NCBI GenBank assembly: GCA_963849955.1
Contig: CAWKJU010000013.1
Coordinates: 1-64,000, forward strand
Reading direction: 5' to 3'
Length of the DNA stretch: 64,000 nt
Source: CAWFGW01 sp963849955
GTDB lineage: Bacteria; Bacteroidota; Bacteroidia; Cytophagales; JAAEPT01
The notes beneath the pieces are model-generated. The model made no database searches. It saw only the letters and a list, made by a program, of their open reading frames with translations, and was not told the DNA's origin. Positions within the stretch are counted from its first letter, which is position 1. The number at the start of each line of letters is the position of its first letter. The position numbers were made by a program, and so were the translations under genes. Positions 16,851 to 25,863 of this stretch are shown piece by piece.

Positions 16851-16880
16851 GGCTTAAGTTTAGCTTGCGTAACTTAAGCC
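16851..16880 (+). repeat. REP-2 hairpin, copy 3
   Basis: GGCTTAAGTT, loop TAGCTTGCGT, AACTTAAGCC: a perfect 10-bp stem, the most complete copy of the family. It lies between the terminator and the convergent acpH gene. Confidence 0.8.
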
Positions 16881-16893
16881 AAAAATAACAGCA

Positions 16894-17484
16894 TTAACCT
16901 TCATTATTATCTACCAAAAACCCTTCAGCCCTCAACTTCACAATGTCAAAAAATTCAGTAAAACCATCTTCCAATTCTTTGTAATGTTTCTCTAACTCAA
17001 CCACAGCTGAATGCATGGTGTTTTGGTAAGGCGTTCTGCGCGACATGCTTTTCAGGATCTGATCAATACCATCAACTGTCGGATATGACTGAATCCAATT
17101 CCGTTTTTTCATGTAATAAAAGTATTGTCCTGCTTTGTAATTAAGCCAGTTGTGATGTTGGTCAATCATTGCATAATAAGTACTAGCCGCGTCAATCAGT
17201 GGAAGTTCGGAATAAGCCTTCCAGTTTTTGGCTAAAAAATGATCATATACTACATCTATAATTACACTGGAATAATGTCGATGATTTATAAAGACACTTT
17301 TACTCGCTTTTGAAACTTCGTGATTGTCCATTAAAAAGTCAATTTCGCGATGCAAGTCTATACCTTTTTGAATCCGTAAGGGTAAAGCGCCATATTCCTT
17401 TTTTGTCACAAAGTCACCTAAGAAATTTCCCGTTAAAATTTCTGAATCGTTAAACGAAAGGTAGAAGTGTGCTAAATAATTCAA
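16894..17484 (-). CDS. acpH: ACP phosphodiesterase (AcpH, DUF479)
   Basis: The product removes 4'-phosphopantetheine from holo-acyl carrier protein to give apo-ACP. The 196 residues fit the family, and the metal-binding HD-like motifs are present: MNYLAHFYLS at the N-terminus, GNFLGDFV at about 19-26, DLHREIDFLMDNH near 43-55 and DVVYDHFLAKNW near 77-88. It is soluble and cytoplasmic, a single gene, convergent with the T9SS cargo gene and divergent from the SDR gene. Confidence 0.88.
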   Translation of the reverse strand: MNYLAHFYLSFNDSEILTGNFLGDFVTKKEYGALPLRIQKGIDLHREIDFLMDNHEVSKASKSVFINHRHYSSVIIDVVYDHFLAKNWKAYSELPLIDAASTYYAMIDQHHNWLNYKAGQYFYYMKKRNWIQSYPTVDGIDQILKSMSRRTPYQNTMHSAVVELEKHYKELEDGFTEFFDIVKLRAEGFLVDNNEG

Positions 17485-17636
17485 GGCCGTGAAATTGTAA
17501 ATATTCTTATTACTTAAAGTTAACCTATAATTATTTTTATCATAACACTAATTGTCTTCCATTGCGCTTTTTTTAGACTAGAGTCAAACAGTTTCAATAT
17601 TAAATGGTTAACTAGTGAGATAGGTAAATTAAAGAC

Positions 17637-19052
17637 ATGAAAATTCTACTCACAGGTTCAACAGGTTATATAGGTAAAAGAGTGCTTTTATCGCTGGTTA
17701 AAAAAGACTACCAGATTGTTTGCTGCACGCGGGACAAAAAGCGATTTAACCCACCAAAATCTATCGTAGATAATATTGAAGTAATTGAGGTTGATTTATT
17801 AAAAAAAGAAACCCTAGCCAATATTCCCAAAGACATTGATGCTGCCTATTATTTAGTCCATTCGATGTCATCCTCCAAAGACTACACAAAACTAGAGTTT
17901 GAATCGGCTTGCAACTTTAGAGAAGCCATTGATCAGACTTCAGCTAAACAAGTAATCTACCTTAGTGGTATAGTCAACGAAGATGAACTATCAGAACACC
18001 TCTCCTCTAGAAAAAATGTTGAAACAGAGCTTCAGAAAGGAAACTATCACCTTACCACACTGCGTGCAGGAATTATTATTGGTTCTGGCAGTGCTTCCTT
18101 TGAAATTATTAGAGATCTGGTTGAAAAACTCCCTGTAATGGTGACCCCAAAATGGCTATTGACCAAAAGTCAGCCGATTGCCATTACCGATGTAATTACT
18201 TATTTATCCGGGGCTTTGTTAAATGAAAAAACGTATGATCAAAGTTTTGACATCGGTGGACCTGATGTAATGACTTATAAAGAAATGTTATTGGAATTCG
18301 CACGGGTTCGAGGATTAAAACGGTACATCATCACAATCCCTGTGATGACACCAAAGCTTTCCTCCTACTGGCTCTACTTCGTTACTGCAACTTCATTTAA
18401 GTTAGCTACGGCACTGGTCAATAGCATGAAAGTAGAAATTGTTTGTAAAGACAACCGAATAAAAGACTTGATTGCATCCGAGAACATCACCTATACTGAT
18501 GCATTAAAAAATGCCTTTGCTCGTATTCAAAACAATGAGATCAAGTCCAGCTGGAAAGACTCTTTTATCAGTGGAGGATTAAACTTCAGCCTATCTGACT
18601 TTATAGACGTGCCTGTTCATGGCTGTTTTGTAGATAAACGAAGTGTGAAGGTTAAAAATCCTGAGAAGTGTCTCGAAAACCTATGGCAAATTGGTGGTGA
18701 AACAGGCTGGTATTACGCCACCTGGTTATGGAAAATTAGGGGCTATATGGACAAAGTCGTTGGTGGTGTTGGTCTTCGAAGAGGAAGAACAAATCCTAAT
18801 AAGATCGCCTCAGGTGATGCAGTAGATTTTTGGAGGGTATTATTTGCTGATAAAGAAAAAGGACGCCTGCTGTTGTTTGCAGAGATGAAATTGCCTGGTG
18901 AAGCCTGGCTAGATTTTAGTATCGAAGACGGTAGGCTGTACCAAACCGCCACATTCAGACCTATCGGGGTGATGGGCAGACTTTATTGGTATGCTGTTTT
19001 GCCCTTTCATCACCTTATTTTCAACGGAATGATTAATAACCTCAATAAATAG
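17637..19052 (+). CDS. SDR-type NAD(P)-binding protein fused to DUF2867
   Basis: The protein has 471 residues. The N-terminal half (1 to about 290) is an atypical/extended short-chain dehydrogenase with the nucleotide motif GSTGYIGKRV (residues 7-16), AYYLVHSM and VIYLSGI strands, and a late GGPDVMTYKEMLLEFARVRG segment like the YbjT group. The C-terminal part (about 320-471) is DUF2867, with WQIGGETGWYYATWLWKIRG and the GRTNPNKIASGDAVDFWRV block. No reaction is established for this fusion; the substrate is unknown. The gene stands alone, with three bases between its stop and that of the convergent ldhA-like gene. Confidence 0.85.
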   Translation: MKILLTGSTGYIGKRVLLSLVKKDYQIVCCTRDKKRFNPPKSIVDNIEVIEVDLLKKETLANIPKDIDAAYYLVHSMSSSKDYTKLEFESACNFREAIDQTSAKQVIYLSGIVNEDELSEHLSSRKNVETELQKGNYHLTTLRAGIIIGSGSASFEIIRDLVEKLPVMVTPKWLLTKSQPIAITDVITYLSGALLNEKTYDQSFDIGGPDVMTYKEMLLEFARVRGLKRYIITIPVMTPKLSSYWLYFVTATSFKLATALVNSMKVEIVCKDNRIKDLIASENITYTDALKNAFARIQNNEIKSSWKDSFISGGLNFSLSDFIDVPVHGCFVDKRSVKVKNPEKCLENLWQIGGETGWYYATWLWKIRGYMDKVVGGVGLRRGRTNPNKIASGDAVDFWRVLFADKEKGRLLLFAEMKLPGEAWLDFSIEDGRLYQTATFRPIGVMGRLYWYAVLPFHHLIFNGMINNLNK

Positions 19053-19055
19053 GCT

Positions 19056-20048
19056 TTACTTGATTAATGAGTTCGGACACGTTTTGCCCTTTACATAACA
19101 AGCAAGATTTTGAAATGTGGTGTCGGCAATATTTTTCAAAGCAGTATGGGTCAAAAATGCTTGATGGCTAGTTATCATCACATTAGAGAAGGTTAGCAAA
19201 CGAGCAATATCATCGTCTTGTAATATTTCATCGGAATGATCTTCGAAAAACAATCCTTTTTCTTCTTCATACACATCCAGGCCGAGGTAACCAATTTTAC
19301 GTTTTTTTAACCCTCTAATGACTGCTTTCGTATCTATTAAAGCTCCACGAGAGGTGTTTATAATCATCACACCATCCTTCATCTGATTCACCGTGTCATC
19401 ATTAATCAAATGTTTATTATCTGCTGTCAGCGGAGCATGTAATGAGATGATGTCGGACTTGCTACATAACTCTTCCAACGTCACATAGCGTATCCCTATC
19501 TGCTCAAAACCTGGATTAACTACAGGATCTAAGGCAATTACTTCGCATCCCATACCTAACATAATATTAGCAACCTTCTTCCCTATTTTACCTACACCTA
19601 TTAACCCCACGGTTTTTCCATGAAAATCAAAACCGGTAAGCCCATCCAATGTAAAGTTTCCCTCACTCACTCGGTGATGCGCTTTAATAAGCTTTCTATT
19701 GAGAGCCATCATCAACGCAACGGTGTGTTCAGCCACTGCATAAGGTGAGTACTCAGGCACATTTGCCACAAACATTCCAAGTGCTTTAGCTTTCACTAAA
19801 TCAACATGATTAAAACCCGCTGAGCGAAGTAAAATAGCTTTAACACCATATTCGCTTAGCTTGACAATGACTTCTTCAGAAACAGTATCATTAACAAAAA
19901 CACAAATCACTTCAGCACCCTTTGCTAAAACAACGGTATCCAGGTTTAATAATACGGGCAACAGATTTAGAGAAAAGCCATATTCAGAAGCAGCATTTTC
20001 TAAAGCCTTTTTCTCAAATTTATGTGAACTAAAAACGGTGACTTGCAT
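19056..20048 (-). CDS. ldhA: D-lactate dehydrogenase-like 2-hydroxyacid dehydrogenase
   Basis: The protein (330 residues) belongs to the D-isomer-specific 2-hydroxyacid dehydrogenases and matches the LdhA fermentative D-lactate dehydrogenase type in length and order of motifs. The NAD-binding GVGKIG is at 151-156, the catalytic Arg is R234 in NTSRGALID, the Glu is in DVYEEE, and the catalytic His is H295 in SHQAFLT. It would reduce pyruvate to D-lactate with NADH when oxygen is short. It lies downstream of the universal stress protein gene on the same strand with a 26-base gap, which suggests one transcript and a link to the oxygen or energy state. The gene symbol is by similarity of motifs only. 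Confidence 0.82.
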   Translation of the reverse strand: MQVTVFSSHKFEKKALENAASEYGFSLNLLPVLLNLDTVVLAKGAEVICVFVNDTVSEEVIVKLSEYGVKAILLRSAGFNHVDLVKAKALGMFVANVPEYSPYAVAEHTVALMMALNRKLIKAHHRVSEGNFTLDGLTGFDFHGKTVGLIGVGKIGKKVANIMLGMGCEVIALDPVVNPGFEQIGIRYVTLEELCSKSDIISLHAPLTADNKHLINDDTVNQMKDGVMIINTSRGALIDTKAVIRGLKKRKIGYLGLDVYEEEKGLFFEDHSDEILQDDDIARLLTFSNVMITSHQAFLTHTALKNIADTTFQNLACYVKGKTCPNSLIK

Positions 20049-20074
20049 AGGATTAAGTAATTAAAAATGAAGAA

Positions 20075-20986
20075 TTATTCCAAACCGTAAAATGATTTCC
20101 AAAAGTGAGATGCTTCATTTTCTTTTTTGACTATTAACAGGGGGATCACATGATTTTTTTCGACTAGTGATTCTGACACTGAGCCTAATAAAACAGCACT
20201 TAAATTACTTTTACCTTTTGAACCACACACCAACAAATCGGATTTATTTCTCTTTGCTGCATCCAACAACGTTTTACCAATGTCATCATGTTCATCCAAC
20301 GTATAATGTACTGAAGTATCACCATTTAAATTCATATATGTGTGAAAACCTTCGTAAGCTTTTTGAGCATTTGATTTCATTATTGAGGCAAACTCAGTAT
20401 AGGATTTCCCTGTTTTATGGTAGCCCCGAGGTACTTCGTAGATGTGTTCGAACACTAATTCTGCCTTGGCCTTTTTCCGGAGATAAATAGCTACTTCTGT
20501 AGCCAAGGCTGTATGCTCAGAAAAATCCGTTGCCACCATCATTCGCTTGAAAGCTGGCTTAGCTGTTTCTGGCACTACAAAGACATGACAAGGGATTTTT
20601 CGTATTAATTTTTTATGAATCACGTGTCGGGCCTTGCGTTCATCTTTTTTTCCGATCACCAACAAATCAACTTTTTCTTTCTTACAAGTTTCTAATATTT
20701 GAGGCAACACATCACCTTCCAGTGCTAAAAACTCAAGTGTGGTTTCATACAAATTTAACGGGGTTGTTTCAGCAACCATTTCCTGTACAAATCGCTTGTT
20801 AATTTTTTCTTTAATATTGGAAAATTCTCTTGCCACATCATTGGGTAAATCAATTTCGGAATGAACATTTAGAAAAATTATTTTCTTTGGTTTCAAAAAC
20901 GTATTTAATTGCTTCACATATGCCAGGAGCGTAACATCCGTTACAGAAAAATCTAACGCTACTAAGATAGTTTCATAACCATTCAT
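20075..20986 (-). CDS. Tandem-domain universal stress protein
   Basis: The protein has two UspA domains (about residues 1-150 and 155-292 from the preferred start). The second carries the ATP-binding pattern G-x2-G-x9-GS in GSKGKSNLSAVLLGS; the first lacks it. Usp proteins help cells survive starvation, oxidative or low-oxygen stress, probably by binding ATP. I prefer the ATG at 20986 (MNGYETILVALDFS, 303 residues) to 21019, because a TAnnTTTG promoter box at 21024-21031 would place the transcript start at about 21019. It is first in a leftward unit with the lactate dehydrogenase and divergent from the histidine kinase. Confidence 0.9.
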   Translation of the reverse strand: MNGYETILVALDFSVTDVTLLAYVKQLNTFLKPKKIIFLNVHSEIDLPNDVAREFSNIKEKINKRFVQEMVAETTPLNLYETTLEFLALEGDVLPQILETCKKEKVDLLVIGKKDERKARHVIHKKLIRKIPCHVFVVPETAKPAFKRMMVATDFSEHTALATEVAIYLRKKAKAELVFEHIYEVPRGYHKTGKSYTEFASIMKSNAQKAYEGFHTYMNLNGDTSVHYTLDEHDDIGKTLLDAAKRNKSDLLVCGSKGKSNLSAVLLGSVSESLVEKNHVIPLLIVKKENEASHFWKSFYGLE

Positions 20987-21023
20987 AAATTGCTCTTCAC
21001 CAGATTGATAAGTAAACATGGTT

Positions 21024-21052
21024 CAAATGTACTTTTATTGTTTATAACCAAA
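21024..21052 (-). promoter_or_regulatory. Bacteroidota-type promoter of the usp-ldhA unit
   Basis: On the minus strand TTTG (21049-21052) and TACATTTG (21024-21031) are separated by 17 bases, matching the TTTG / TAnnTTTG pattern used by the primary sigma factor of this phylum. Confidence 0.65.
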
Positions 21053-21069
21053 CATGAACACAATCAAGG

Positions 21070-21091
21070 ACCTGGCTGACATTTATCAGGT
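21070..21091. promoter_or_regulatory. Palindrome in the usp/kinase divergent region
   Basis: ACCTG (21070-21074) and CAGGT (21087-21091) are inverted arms, and inside them CTGA-N6-TCAG (21076-21089) is a second inverted repeat. It lies between the usp promoter and the kinase start. A CRP/FNR-family protein usually binds such two-fold sites, and the adjacent operon encodes one, so this is a candidate operator. The TTTTTT that follows also allows a hairpin terminator reading. Confidence 0.35.
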
Positions 21092-21125
21092 TTTTTCATA
21101 AGTTTAAGAGTCAAATTTGAACTTA

Positions 21126-22385
21126 ATGGGGAACAAACTTAAAGCCGATTTACTTTTTGATTATAAAGCCATATGTGAAGCGATTTTTAATCACTCCACG
21201 GAAGCGATAATTATTGCTGATGAAAAAGCAGATGTTCTTCACGCCAACCCAACAGCATTAAAGTTATTTGAGTATTCGTTAAATGAATTAATCAATCAAA
21301 ATGTTAGCAGACTTGTTCCTCATGAGTATAAAGGGGTGCATGAAAAACATGTGCATCAATATTCTGCCAATCCCCACCCCCGGTCCATGGCCGAAGGCAT
21401 GGAGCTATTCGGCTTAACAAAATCAGGCAAAAAAATCCCTATTAGTGCTAGTTTAAGTCCTGCAGTCGTTAATGGTAAAAAAATAACCATTGCCTTAATT
21501 ATAGACATCACTGAATTAAAAGACAGTAAGGACAAACTTAAATTGCTAAATCTGGATTTAGAAAAAAAAGTGCATGACAGAACTCGCGAGCTAGCAAGCA
21601 TGATTAACAAACTTGAAAATGCCAACACAGAATTAGAATCTACACAAAAAGAATTAGAGGCCGCGTTAGAAAAAGAAAAAGAGCTCAATGAGTTAAAAAC
21701 ACGTTTTGTCTCGATGGCATCCCATGAGTTTAGAACCCCGCTTAGTACCATTTTATCCTCCATTTCCTTGTTAAAAAAATACGGTACTGATGCGAAGTTT
21801 AATGATAAAAGAAGCAAACATTATGACCGTGTAAGCTCTAACGTGAGAAGTTTAACCAACATCCTTAATGACTTTTTATCACTCGATAAATTGCAAAATG
21901 GCCATATCACTTACTACCCAACAAATTTTAATTTAAAAGAACTTTGTCTGGACAGCATTGATGAGTTAGAAGAGCAGTTAAAAGAACAACAAATTATTAA
22001 TTTTCATTTTTCTGGTGACCCAATGGTGTGTCTTGATGAAAACCTCTTGAAAAACAGTTTTCTAAATTTGCTTTCGAACGCAATCAAATATTCTGAGAAA
22101 GATATTTTTTTCACGGTTGATGCTACAGAAGAAGAAATCAACATCTCAGTAAAAGATCAAGGAATTGGCATTCCAGATGAAGATAAACCACACATGTTTG
22201 AACGCTTTTTTAGAGCAAAAAATGTCACAAACATTCAAGGAACAGGGCTAGGGTTAACAATCGTTAAACGTTACCTCGATCTAATGAATGGATCTATAAA
22301 ATTTGAAAGTGAATATGAACAAGGCACTGAATTTATCATTAAGCTTCCTCGAACGCTTTCTGAAAACAATTATAAAATACCATGA
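21126..22385 (+). CDS. Soluble PAS-domain sensor histidine kinase
   Basis: The ATG at 21126 (MGNKLKADL, 419 residues) is preferred to the TTG nine bases earlier. The order is: PAS domain (about 15-135, STEAIIIADEKADVLHANPT), coiled coil (about 140-195), HisKA with the phospho-acceptor His in MASHEFRTPLS (about 197-207), and HATPase with N box NLLSNAIKYS, G1 DQGIGIPDED and G2 GTGLGLTIVKR. There are no membrane segments, so it senses something inside the cell, such as redox state, a ligand or light. The PAS domain shows no clear haem or flavin motif that I can name. Its stop overlaps the response regulator start by four bases (ATGA), so the two form a cognate pair. Confidence 0.92.
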   Translation: MGNKLKADLLFDYKAICEAIFNHSTEAIIIADEKADVLHANPTALKLFEYSLNELINQNVSRLVPHEYKGVHEKHVHQYSANPHPRSMAEGMELFGLTKSGKKIPISASLSPAVVNGKKITIALIIDITELKDSKDKLKLLNLDLEKKVHDRTRELASMINKLENANTELESTQKELEAALEKEKELNELKTRFVSMASHEFRTPLSTILSSISLLKKYGTDAKFNDKRSKHYDRVSSNVRSLTNILNDFLSLDKLQNGHITYYPTNFNLKELCLDSIDELEEQLKEQQIINFHFSGDPMVCLDENLLKNSFLNLLSNAIKYSEKDIFFTVDATEEEINISVKDQGIGIPDEDKPHMFERFFRAKNVTNIQGTGLGLTIVKRYLDLMNGSIKFESEYEQGTEFIIKLPRTLSENNYKIP

Positions 22386-23440
22386 GTAAAAAAGTATTAA
22401 TTATAGAAGATAATTTAGAAGTAAGAGAAAACACTGCTGAGATCTTAGAATTAGCTGATTTCGAAGTATTATCAGCTGAAAATGGAAAAGTGGGAGTTGC
22501 ATTAGCCAAAGAACATCTTCCAGACATTATTTTATGCGACATCATGATGCCTGAACTCGATGGGTATGGCGTATTGCACATACTTTCTAAAAACGAAGCT
22601 ACTGCCGCTATTCCATTTATTTTTTTAACCGCAAAAGCTGAAAAAAGCGATTTTAGAAAAGGGATGAGTTTAGGTGCTGACGATTACCTCACCAAACCAT
22701 TTGATGAAATGGAATTAATGGAGGCCATTGAAAGTCGCTTAAAAAAAAGTATCGCCATGAAAGCGCATTTTGAGCAAACAATTGATGGCTTAAATGACTT
22801 TATTTCAGCCGCTAAACAAAGTTCAAGCATTGAACTCATTATGGCAGAAAAAAGAGTGCGGGCTTTTAAGAAAAAAGAGGTAATATATCACGAAGATGAT
22901 TATTGTAACCATGTCTATTTTATTAACTCAGGAAAAGTTAAAACTTTCAAAATTAATGATGATGGCAAAGAATTCATTACTGGCTTACACCATGGTGGTG
23001 ACTTTTTAGCTTTTCAAGATGTACTGAAAAACCAGGATTATTCAGAATCAGCAGCCGTGTTAGATGATGCTGAAATTTGTAGTATTGACAAAGTTGAGTT
23101 TTTAGAGTTAATGTACTCCAACAAAGACGTTGCTGATAAATTCATTAAAATACTTTCCAATAACTTGATTGAGAAAGAACGTGAACTAATTGATTTGGCA
23201 TATAATACGGTTCGCAAACGCGTTGCTGATGCGCTAATTAAATTAAAAGACAAATACCAAAATGAGGGTGACGCGTTTGAAATTAGCATCTCCCGCAGTG
23301 ATTTAGCTAGCATTGTCGGTACAGCACAAGAGTCTGTCATTCGAATATTATCAGAATTTAAAGACGAAAACTTAATTGAAGTAAAAGGCAGTTCAATTAA
23401 ATTGTTACAACCTGAAAAAATTGCTGCCATCCGATTTTAA
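22382..23440 (+). CDS. Response regulator: REC domain fused to CRP/FNR regulator
   Basis: The protein has 352 residues. Residues 1-120 form a receiver domain with the phospho-acceptor Asp53 (ILCDIMMPELDG), the acidic ED pair at 9-10 and Lys105 (YLTKPFDEME). After a linker, residues about 158-250 form a cyclic-nucleotide-binding-like beta roll, and about 270-345 a Crp-type winged helix (SRSDLASIVGTAQESVIRIL). The four cysteines needed for an FNR iron-sulphur cluster are not present, so phosphorylation is the likely input. This is a known but less common architecture in Bacteroidota. It is translationally coupled to the PAS kinase and ends at a strong terminator. Confidence 0.93.
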   Translation: MSKKVLIIEDNLEVRENTAEILELADFEVLSAENGKVGVALAKEHLPDIILCDIMMPELDGYGVLHILSKNEATAAIPFIFLTAKAEKSDFRKGMSLGADDYLTKPFDEMELMEAIESRLKKSIAMKAHFEQTIDGLNDFISAAKQSSSIELIMAEKRVRAFKKKEVIYHEDDYCNHVYFINSGKVKTFKINDDGKEFITGLHHGGDFLAFQDVLKNQDYSESAAVLDDAEICSIDKVEFLELMYSNKDVADKFIKILSNNLIEKERELIDLAYNTVRKRVADALIKLKDKYQNEGDAFEISISRSDLASIVGTAQESVIRILSEFKDENLIEVKGSSIKLLQPEKIAAIRF

Positions 23441-23443
23441 TCC

Positions 23444-23480
23444 AACACCTGAGAACGTGTTCTCAGGTGTTTTCCTTTTT
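23444..23480 (+). terminator. Rho-independent terminator of the kinase/regulator operon
   Basis: AACACCTGAGAA, loop CGTG, TTCTCAGGTGTT: a perfect 12-bp stem with a four-base loop followed by TTCCTTTTT. Confidence 0.92.
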
Positions 23481-23515
23481 AAAATTTCTTCACCAGAAAT
23501 ATTAAAACACATCGC

Positions 23516-25237
23516 TTATTCTTTCGACTTCGCCACACAAACATCGCAAATACCACAATCTTCTTTAAGGTACTCATCAAAATAGGCTGCTAGCTGATAA
23601 GAACGGCATTGTTTACTATTATTCAAATATTTTGCTATCTCATCCAGGCGGTGACTATCCTGTGCTTTGAGGCGTTGCATTACTTTAAAATTTAAAGGTA
23701 ATTTTTGTGCATCATAACGATAATCCATAAAAGTCAATTGGGGTTTGTCTTTTTGCATTAAATAATGAACTACTCCAAGTTTACTCAACTTCATCAGCTT
23801 TTTTCTTACCTCATACACATTCGTTTTTGCTTTGGTAGCAATCCGCTCTTCGTCCACTTTAGTATAATGACCAAAACCTGTTGCACCATAAATCCTTAAT
23901 ACCTGTTTTATAAATTCATCAAACATGGGGTTAGCTACTTGAAAGCGATATAAATCATTTCCTTCAAGGTTAAATTTCAACTTCGAAGGCTCATAAAAAC
24001 CTTCGGTTAACTTCACAAAACCATGTTTTTCTAACAACTGGATTGCTCGAAAGGCTTCTGCAGACTTAAAGCTATACCGTTGAATAAATTGATCAAAGTT
24101 AAAGTCGTAACTCGCATATTGGTTTCCTCCAATTGCAACTGCAAAAAAGTTCGCCAACGCTTGATAAATTCTTCTGAGATATTCTTCTTCCGGATAGTTA
24201 GTTTCAAGATTTTTATACTGCTTTTCGAGGTCTGATTCATCATACAGCGCTATTGCATAAGCTTTTTTGCCATCGCGACCTGCCCTACCCGCTTCTTGAT
24301 AATAAGCTTCAATAGCTGTGGGCACATCAAAATGAATGACCGTACGTACATCGGGTTTGTTGATACCCATTCCAAAAGCGTTGGTGGCGACAATTACACG
24401 TGTTTTACCTTCTTTCCAGTTCTTTTGTTTGACTTCACGCTCTTTGTTATTCAGCCCTGCATGATAAATATCTACCCCTATTTTCTGAGCATGTAAATAC
24501 TTGGCTACATCAACAGTGTGTTTTCGAGTAGAAACATATACCACTGAGGATCCTTGAACTTTGCTAAGAATATGTAATGTTTTTTCGTATTTGTTTTCAT
24601 CCAAAAAAACGGAGTAAGATAAATTAGGACGTAAAAAACTACCACGAAACACCTTTGCATCCTCAATTTGAAGTCGCGAAAGAATGTCTTCTTTAACTTC
24701 CTTGGTAGCACTGGCCGTAAAAGCCAACATAGGGATTCCTTCAGGCAAGTGCTGACGTATTTCCGCTATTTTTAAATAAGCAGGGCGAAAATCGTAGCCC
24801 CATTGTGAAATACAGTGTGCTTCGTCAATCACTAAAAAGTTGATTTTCATCTTTGAAAGACGCTCTAAAAAAGCACTAGAATATAATCGTTCTGGTGAGA
24901 CATATAAAAACTTCGTATCCCCATAAGAAGCATTATCCAAAATGACATCAATCTCCCGTTTGGTTAACCCCGTATAGATTGCTTCGGCTTTAATTTTTTG
25001 AGCCTTCAAGGTCTCCACCTGGTCTTTCATCAATGAAATAAGTGGCGAAACGACTAAACAAATCCCCTCTATACATAAAGCAGGAACTTGAAAACAAATG
25101 GATTTACCCGCACCTGTAGGAAGAATAGCTAAAAGATTTTCGCCACGTAACGCAGCCTCTACTATTTCCTTTTGATTGGAACGAAAAGTGGTGTACCCCC
25201 AGTTTTTATGTAGTATGTCAAGTGGTGTAATCGGCAT
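23516..25237 (-). CDS. recQ: RecQ-family DNA helicase
   Basis: The 573-residue protein is an ATP-dependent 3'-5' DNA helicase used in recombination and fork repair. Walker A TGAGKS is at 41-46, DEAH at 138-141, motif III FTASA and motif VI QEAGRAGRDG follow. A RecQ C-terminal region includes a zinc site with Cys residues in QCRSYQLAAYF and DCGICDVC at the very end. No HRDC domain follows, so it is shorter than E. coli RecQ; many Bacteroidota carry both a long and such a short copy. On the minus strand TATTTTCG ends two bases before ATGAATG, so transcription may start at or next to the start codon. Confidence 0.93.
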   Translation of the reverse strand: MPITPLDILHKNWGYTTFRSNQKEIVEAALRGENLLAILPTGAGKSICFQVPALCIEGICLVVSPLISLMKDQVETLKAQKIKAEAIYTGLTKREIDVILDNASYGDTKFLYVSPERLYSSAFLERLSKMKINFLVIDEAHCISQWGYDFRPAYLKIAEIRQHLPEGIPMLAFTASATKEVKEDILSRLQIEDAKVFRGSFLRPNLSYSVFLDENKYEKTLHILSKVQGSSVVYVSTRKHTVDVAKYLHAQKIGVDIYHAGLNNKEREVKQKNWKEGKTRVIVATNAFGMGINKPDVRTVIHFDVPTAIEAYYQEAGRAGRDGKKAYAIALYDESDLEKQYKNLETNYPEEEYLRRIYQALANFFAVAIGGNQYASYDFNFDQFIQRYSFKSAEAFRAIQLLEKHGFVKLTEGFYEPSKLKFNLEGNDLYRFQVANPMFDEFIKQVLRIYGATGFGHYTKVDEERIATKAKTNVYEVRKKLMKLSKLGVVHYLMQKDKPQLTFMDYRYDAQKLPLNFKVMQRLKAQDSHRLDEIAKYLNNSKQCRSYQLAAYFDEYLKEDCGICDVCVAKSKE

Positions 25238-25254
25238 TCATTGCGAAAATAAGA

Positions 25255-25294
25255 ATAAAAAAATAGCAAAGAGAATGATTTCCCTTTGCTATTT
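25255..25294 (-). terminator. Terminator of the guaA-to-dcd operon
   Basis: On the minus strand AAATAGCAAAG and CTTTGCTATTT form a perfect 11-bp stem with a 12-base loop, followed by a T run. It lies 33 bases after the dcd stop. Confidence 0.88.
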
Positions 25295-25326
25295 CATCGC
25301 TATCGCTAGAATTGAAAATGGATAAC

Positions 25327-25863
25327 TTACCATTTATTCTTCCACATCATCGACTCCACTGGCCGGAGTGTTCTGTTGGTGTATTTAGCGTTGCCCTTTT
25401 CATTGTACTTCACACTCACATCACCCTCAATCTTAAAATAAATTAATTGACCAATAGGCATTCCATAATACACTTTAACGGGCTGTGAAACAGAGATTTC
25501 TAAAGTCCATGTATTGCAAAATCCTACATCGCCTTTACCTGCAGTAGCATGAATGTCAATACCCAACCGACCTGTACTTGACTTGCCTTCTAAAAAAGGT
25601 ACCTGTGCATGTGTCTCAGTATATTCTTTCGTTACTCCCAGATAAAGTTTGCCTGGCTGCAATACAAAACCTTCCTCAGTAATTTCAAAATGCTCAATTT
25701 CATTGTGCTTTTTGGCATCCAATACTTCATCCTTATAGGTAGCAAGATATCGTCCTAAATGTACATCATACGAGTTGGAACCAAGATTTTTTTGATCGAA
25801 AGGCTCGATAAGGATATTCCCCTTATCGATCTCTTCCAATATTTCTTTATCTGTGAGTATCAT
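25327..25863 (-). CDS. dcd: dCTP deaminase
   Basis: The product deaminates dCTP to dUTP, feeding thymidylate synthesis. The 178 residues fit the family. Visible marks are SYDVHLGRYLATY, LEGKSSTGRLGIDIHATAG with the phosphate-binding Ser/Arg residues, and GFCNTWTLEI, which holds the catalytic Glu and lies where the family has it. PIGQLIYFK follows. Its ATG touches the proC stop (TAA ATG). The bifunctional dCTP deaminase/dUTPase seen in some archaea and Gram-positives cannot be excluded from sequence alone. Confidence 0.93.
   Translation of the reverse strand: MILTDKEILEEIDKGNILIEPFDQKNLGSNSYDVHLGRYLATYKDEVLDAKKHNEIEHFEITEEGFVLQPGKLYLGVTKEYTETHAQVPFLEGKSSTGRLGIDIHATAGKGDVGFCNTWTLEISVSQPVKVYYGMPIGQLIYFKIEGDVSVKYNEKGNAKYTNRTLRPVESMMWKNKW

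Noticed and set aside
22382..23440. Iron-sulphur FNR-type oxygen sensor
   Set aside because: The needed set of four cysteines is absent; Cys occurs only at scattered places (LCD, YCN, ICS).
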